A DNA stretch of 8,324 nt from BMS3ABIN03 sp964418885. GTDB lineage: Bacteria; Bacteroidota; Ignavibacteria; Ignavibacteriales; Ignavibacteriaceae. The position numbers were made by a program, and so were the translations under genes. The notes beneath the pieces were generated by a model. The model was not told the DNA's origin. It worked only from the letters and a program-made list of their open reading frames with translations, and made no database searches. The stretch covers positions 1-8,324 of the forward strand of contig CAYQNW010000118.1 in NCBI GenBank assembly GCA_964418885.1, written 5' to 3'. Position 1 is the first letter of the stretch, and the number at the start of each line of letters is the position of its first letter. Positions 6,140 to 8,324 of this stretch are shown piece by piece.

Positions 6140-8155
6140 ATGAAAAGTGTTATGTTCCTTGTATTGTCGTTAACATTCCTGAATTTTGGTAAACAAAATA
6201 CGATAGAAATTCCTGCAATATTTTCGGACAATATGGTTTTACAGCAAAATACGCAGGTAAGTTTTTGGGGCAAAGCAGAACCGGATTCAAAGGTATTTGT
6301 TAAATCAAGCTGGGGGGAATCGTCGAGTACAACTGTCAATCAAGATCATTCATGGCTTTTAAAACTAAAAACACCAAAAGCCGGTGGACCTTTTGAGGTA
6401 AATTTACAGGTCGGTGATTCAACTATTACCTATAAAAACGTTTTGATAGGTGAAGTGTGGTTATGTTCCGGTCAATCTAATATGGAAATGCCTTTGCAGG
6501 GCTGGCTGCCTGAAAGTCCGATTGATAATTCGAAGGAAGTAATAGAGAAATCCGATTACCCGCAGATTCGTTTGTTTACTGTACAAAGAGCATTCTCTAA
6601 CAAGGAAGAGTTTAATTGTATGGGGAAATGGGAGGAATGTAGTCCAACCACATCGCCTGCATTTAGTGCAACTGCTTTTTTCTTTGGAAGAAAATTATAC
6701 GAGGAATTAAAGATACCTATTGGTTTAATACACTCAAGCTGGGGAGGAACTCCTGTTGAATCCTGGACGAGTAGAAAATACCTTGAATCAATTGATGACT
6801 TTAAATCTATTCTTGAGGATTTGAAGAATAGCGGAAAAGAATTAGAAGCATACAAAACTTGGCTTGAATCTCATCCCGTGATTAACATAAAAGATGTGTC
6901 TTCCGAAACGCGATGGCAAAATCTTAATTTTAATGATGAAAAATGTTCTGCTGTAAATTATGATGACAGCAACTGGAAAGAGATGAATCTTCCCACACTT
7001 TGGGAAGCAACAGAAGTTGGGAACCTTGATGGTGTAGTCTGGTTCAGGAAGAAAATAGAAATACCTGAAAGCTGGAAGAGCAAAGATCTTGTTCTCGAGC
7101 TCGGACCTATTGACGATATGGATATTACTTATGTTAACGGTGTTAAAGTTGGTTCGTATGAAAAAGACGGTTTCTGGCAAACAGATAGAATTTACAACGT
7201 ACAGGGTAAATTAATAACGTCTAAAGAAATTACGATTGCCGTAAGAGTAATGGACACACAGGGGGGTGGTGGCATTTATGGCAAAGCTGAGCAATTAAAA
7301 ATTCATCCTTTAAATTCGGATGAAAGCATATCTTTAAGCGGTATATGGAAATATCTTCCAGTTGCTGAGTACCGTTTTCAAAAATTTTATGTATTTGGAG
7401 CAGATCAAAATGATTACTTTTCAGGACCTGAAATGAAAATCGATCTTTCGGCTTACACTCCAACTGCTTTGTACAACGGAATGATCCATCCACTGATTCC
7501 TTATTCACTAAAAGGAGTAATTTGGTACCAGGGTGAAGCGAACACCGGAAAGCCTAAACAATATGCAACTCTGTTCCCATTGATGATAAAAAACTGGAGG
7601 AAAGATTGGAAACTCGGAAACTTTCCCTTCTATTTTGTTCAGATAGCACCGTACGATTACGGTGATCAAACACATTCTGAAGTCCTTCGCGAGTCGCAGC
7701 TTAAATCTTTATCTGTTCCTAATACCGGAATGGTCGTTACACTTGATATTGGTAATCCTGAAAATATTCATCCAGCAGATAAGAAAGATGTTGGAGAAAG
7801 ATTAGCCCGCTGGGCGTTGGCAAAAAATTATAACAAAAATATCTATTATTCGGGACCATTATATAAGTCTATGAAAATAGAAAGTGATAAAATAATTCTT
7901 TCGTTCGATTATCCGGATGACGGATTGGTGATAAAAGGACAGAATGGTGATAATAATTTTTTAATTGCCGGTGAAGACAAAGTTTTCAAAAAAGCCACAG
8001 TAAACGTCGATGGTGATATATTGATTGTATTCAATGACGAAATAAAAAATCCTGTTTCAGTAAGATACTGTTGGAATAATACCGATGAAGCAACACTTTT
8101 TAATAAAGAAGGATTACCTGCTTCGTCTTTCAGAACTGATGATTGGAATAAGTAG
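6140..8155 (+). CDS. Exported SGNH acetylesterase, sialate O-acetylesterase/CE20-like
   Basis: A 671-residue SGNH-fold esterase of the SASA (9-O-acetylesterase) type. Block I is LCSGQSNMEMPL with nucleophile Ser113; HSSWGGT (198-204) supplies the oxyanion Gly block; IWYQGEAN (461-468) follows; and catalytic His544 lies in IHPADKKDVGERLARW. A beta-sandwich lies in front (about 20-100, with FSDNMVLQQ). Residues about 256-390 interrupt the catalytic domain with a GH2-N/jelly-roll-like insert (VWFRKKIEIP, then ITYVNGVKVG). Known relatives remove O-acetyl groups from sialic acids, or from plant glycans in CE20. The mannanase next door favours acetylated (gluco)mannan or another hemicellulose (inference). 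The N-terminus has one Lys and a hydrophobic run (residues 4-16), consistent with Sec export, but no clear A-x-A cleavage site. AAAGG at 6126-6130 supports this ATG. It lies 33 bp after the GH5 gene, so co-transcription is likely. Confidence 0.85.
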   Translation: MKSVMFLVLSLTFLNFGKQNTIEIPAIFSDNMVLQQNTQVSFWGKAEPDSKVFVKSSWGESSSTTVNQDHSWLLKLKTPKAGGPFEVNLQVGDSTITYKNVLIGEVWLCSGQSNMEMPLQGWLPESPIDNSKEVIEKSDYPQIRLFTVQRAFSNKEEFNCMGKWEECSPTTSPAFSATAFFFGRKLYEELKIPIGLIHSSWGGTPVESWTSRKYLESIDDFKSILEDLKNSGKELEAYKTWLESHPVINIKDVSSETRWQNLNFNDEKCSAVNYDDSNWKEMNLPTLWEATEVGNLDGVVWFRKKIEIPESWKSKDLVLELGPIDDMDITYVNGVKVGSYEKDGFWQTDRIYNVQGKLITSKEITIAVRVMDTQGGGGIYGKAEQLKIHPLNSDESISLSGIWKYLPVAEYRFQKFYVFGADQNDYFSGPEMKIDLSAYTPTALYNGMIHPLIPYSLKGVIWYQGEANTGKPKQYATLFPLMIKNWRKDWKLGNFPFYFVQIAPYDYGDQTHSEVLRESQLKSLSVPNTGMVVTLDIGNPENIHPADKKDVGERLARWALAKNYNKNIYYSGPLYKSMKIESDKIILSFDYPDDGLVIKGQNGDNNFLIAGEDKVFKKATVNVDGDILIVFNDEIKNPVSVRYCWNNTDEATLFNKEGLPASSFRTDDWNK

Positions 8156-8208
8156 AATAGTATCATAAAAAGTTAATCTGGCTATTTTTACATATTAAGG
8201 GAGAGAGA

Positions 8209-8324
8209 ATGAAAAACTATTTATTAGTCTTTTCTATAATGTTTTTTCTGTTTTCGTTGGACTTTTCTTCTGCCCAGGAAATTTCTAATAATGAATTAAC
8301 CGGTATAACGAACTGGTATAATAC
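8209..8324 (+). CDS. 5' end of an exported protein (cut by window end)
   Basis: Only 38 complete codons are present before the window ends. They begin MKNYLLVFSIMFFLFSLDFSSAQ, a textbook Sec signal peptide: Lys2, a hydrophobic core, then SSA-Q as a likely signal peptidase I site after residue 22. The mature part, EISNNELTGITNWYN, is too short to assign. A strong Shine-Dalgarno AAGGGAG (8197-8203) lies 5 bp before ATG, the best in the window. The 53-bp gap from the acetylesterase gene, with no clear terminator, suggests it continues the operon. Another secreted glycan-active protein would fit, but that is inference. Confidence 0.75.
   Translation, partial: MKNYLLVFSIMFFLFSLDFSSAQEISNNELTGITNWYN

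Noticed and set aside
6842..7180. 112-codon minus-strand open frame inside the acetylesterase gene
   Set aside because: It lies wholly opposite a gene with clear family motifs, has no ribosome-binding site and resembles no family I know; it is a shadow frame.
8167..8189. Possible hairpin plus T-run after the acetylesterase gene (AAAAAG ... CTATTTTT)
   Set aside because: The arms pair imperfectly, the stem is A/T only and no GC-rich stem precedes the T-run, so it is not a convincing intrinsic terminator.

Overview
The window is AT-rich (about one third G+C by eye) bacterial DNA holding a compact beta-glucan/beta-mannan utilisation locus. One complete gene lies on the minus strand (1-1377). 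Four genes lie on the plus strand (1699 to the window end), and the last of these is cut off. Three of the four plus-strand genes have recognisable Shine-Dalgarno sequences, and the secreted proteins carry Sec or lipoprotein-type leaders. AT-rich DNA, clustered carbohydrate-active enzymes and lipoprotein export suggest a Bacteroidota/Ignavibacteria-like fermenter or a similar polysaccharide degrader. This taxonomic guess is an inference: no marker gene is present.

Layout. (1) 1-1377, minus: a cytoplasmic AGE-family epimerase of the cellobiose/mannobiose 2-epimerase type. (2) 1378-1698: a 321-bp AT-rich divergent control region with a plausible promoter on each strand and several dyad symmetries that look like operators. 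(3) 1699-4137, plus: cellobiose phosphorylase (GH94), a full-length and very typical family member. (4) 4184-6106, plus: a GH5 endo-beta-mannanase-like enzyme with an FnIII module and an unassigned C-terminal beta-rich domain. It looks like an exported lipoprotein, but its translation start is unclear. (5) 6140-8155, plus: an exported SGNH acetylesterase of the sialate O-acetylesterase/CE20-like type with an inserted jelly-roll domain. (6) 8209 onward, plus: the first 38 codons of another exported protein. Plus-strand gaps are only 34-53 bp and no convincing terminator lies between the genes, so 1699 onward is probably one operon.

Likely joint function (inference): the acetylesterase removes acetyl groups and the GH5 enzyme cuts acetylated (gluco)mannan or a related beta-glycan outside the cytoplasm. 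The oligosaccharides enter the cell. The epimerase interconverts the reducing-end glucose and mannose of beta-1,4 disaccharides, and the GH94 enzyme phosphorolyses cellobiose to glucose 1-phosphate and glucose. Pairing this epimerase with GH94, rather than with the GH130 mannosylglucose phosphorylase of the known mannan pathway, suggests a route in which glucosyl-mannose from glucomannan is turned into cellobiose and then phosphorolysed. No transporter, regulator or GH130 gene is visible here. I found no RNA gene, mobile element or CRISPR array.
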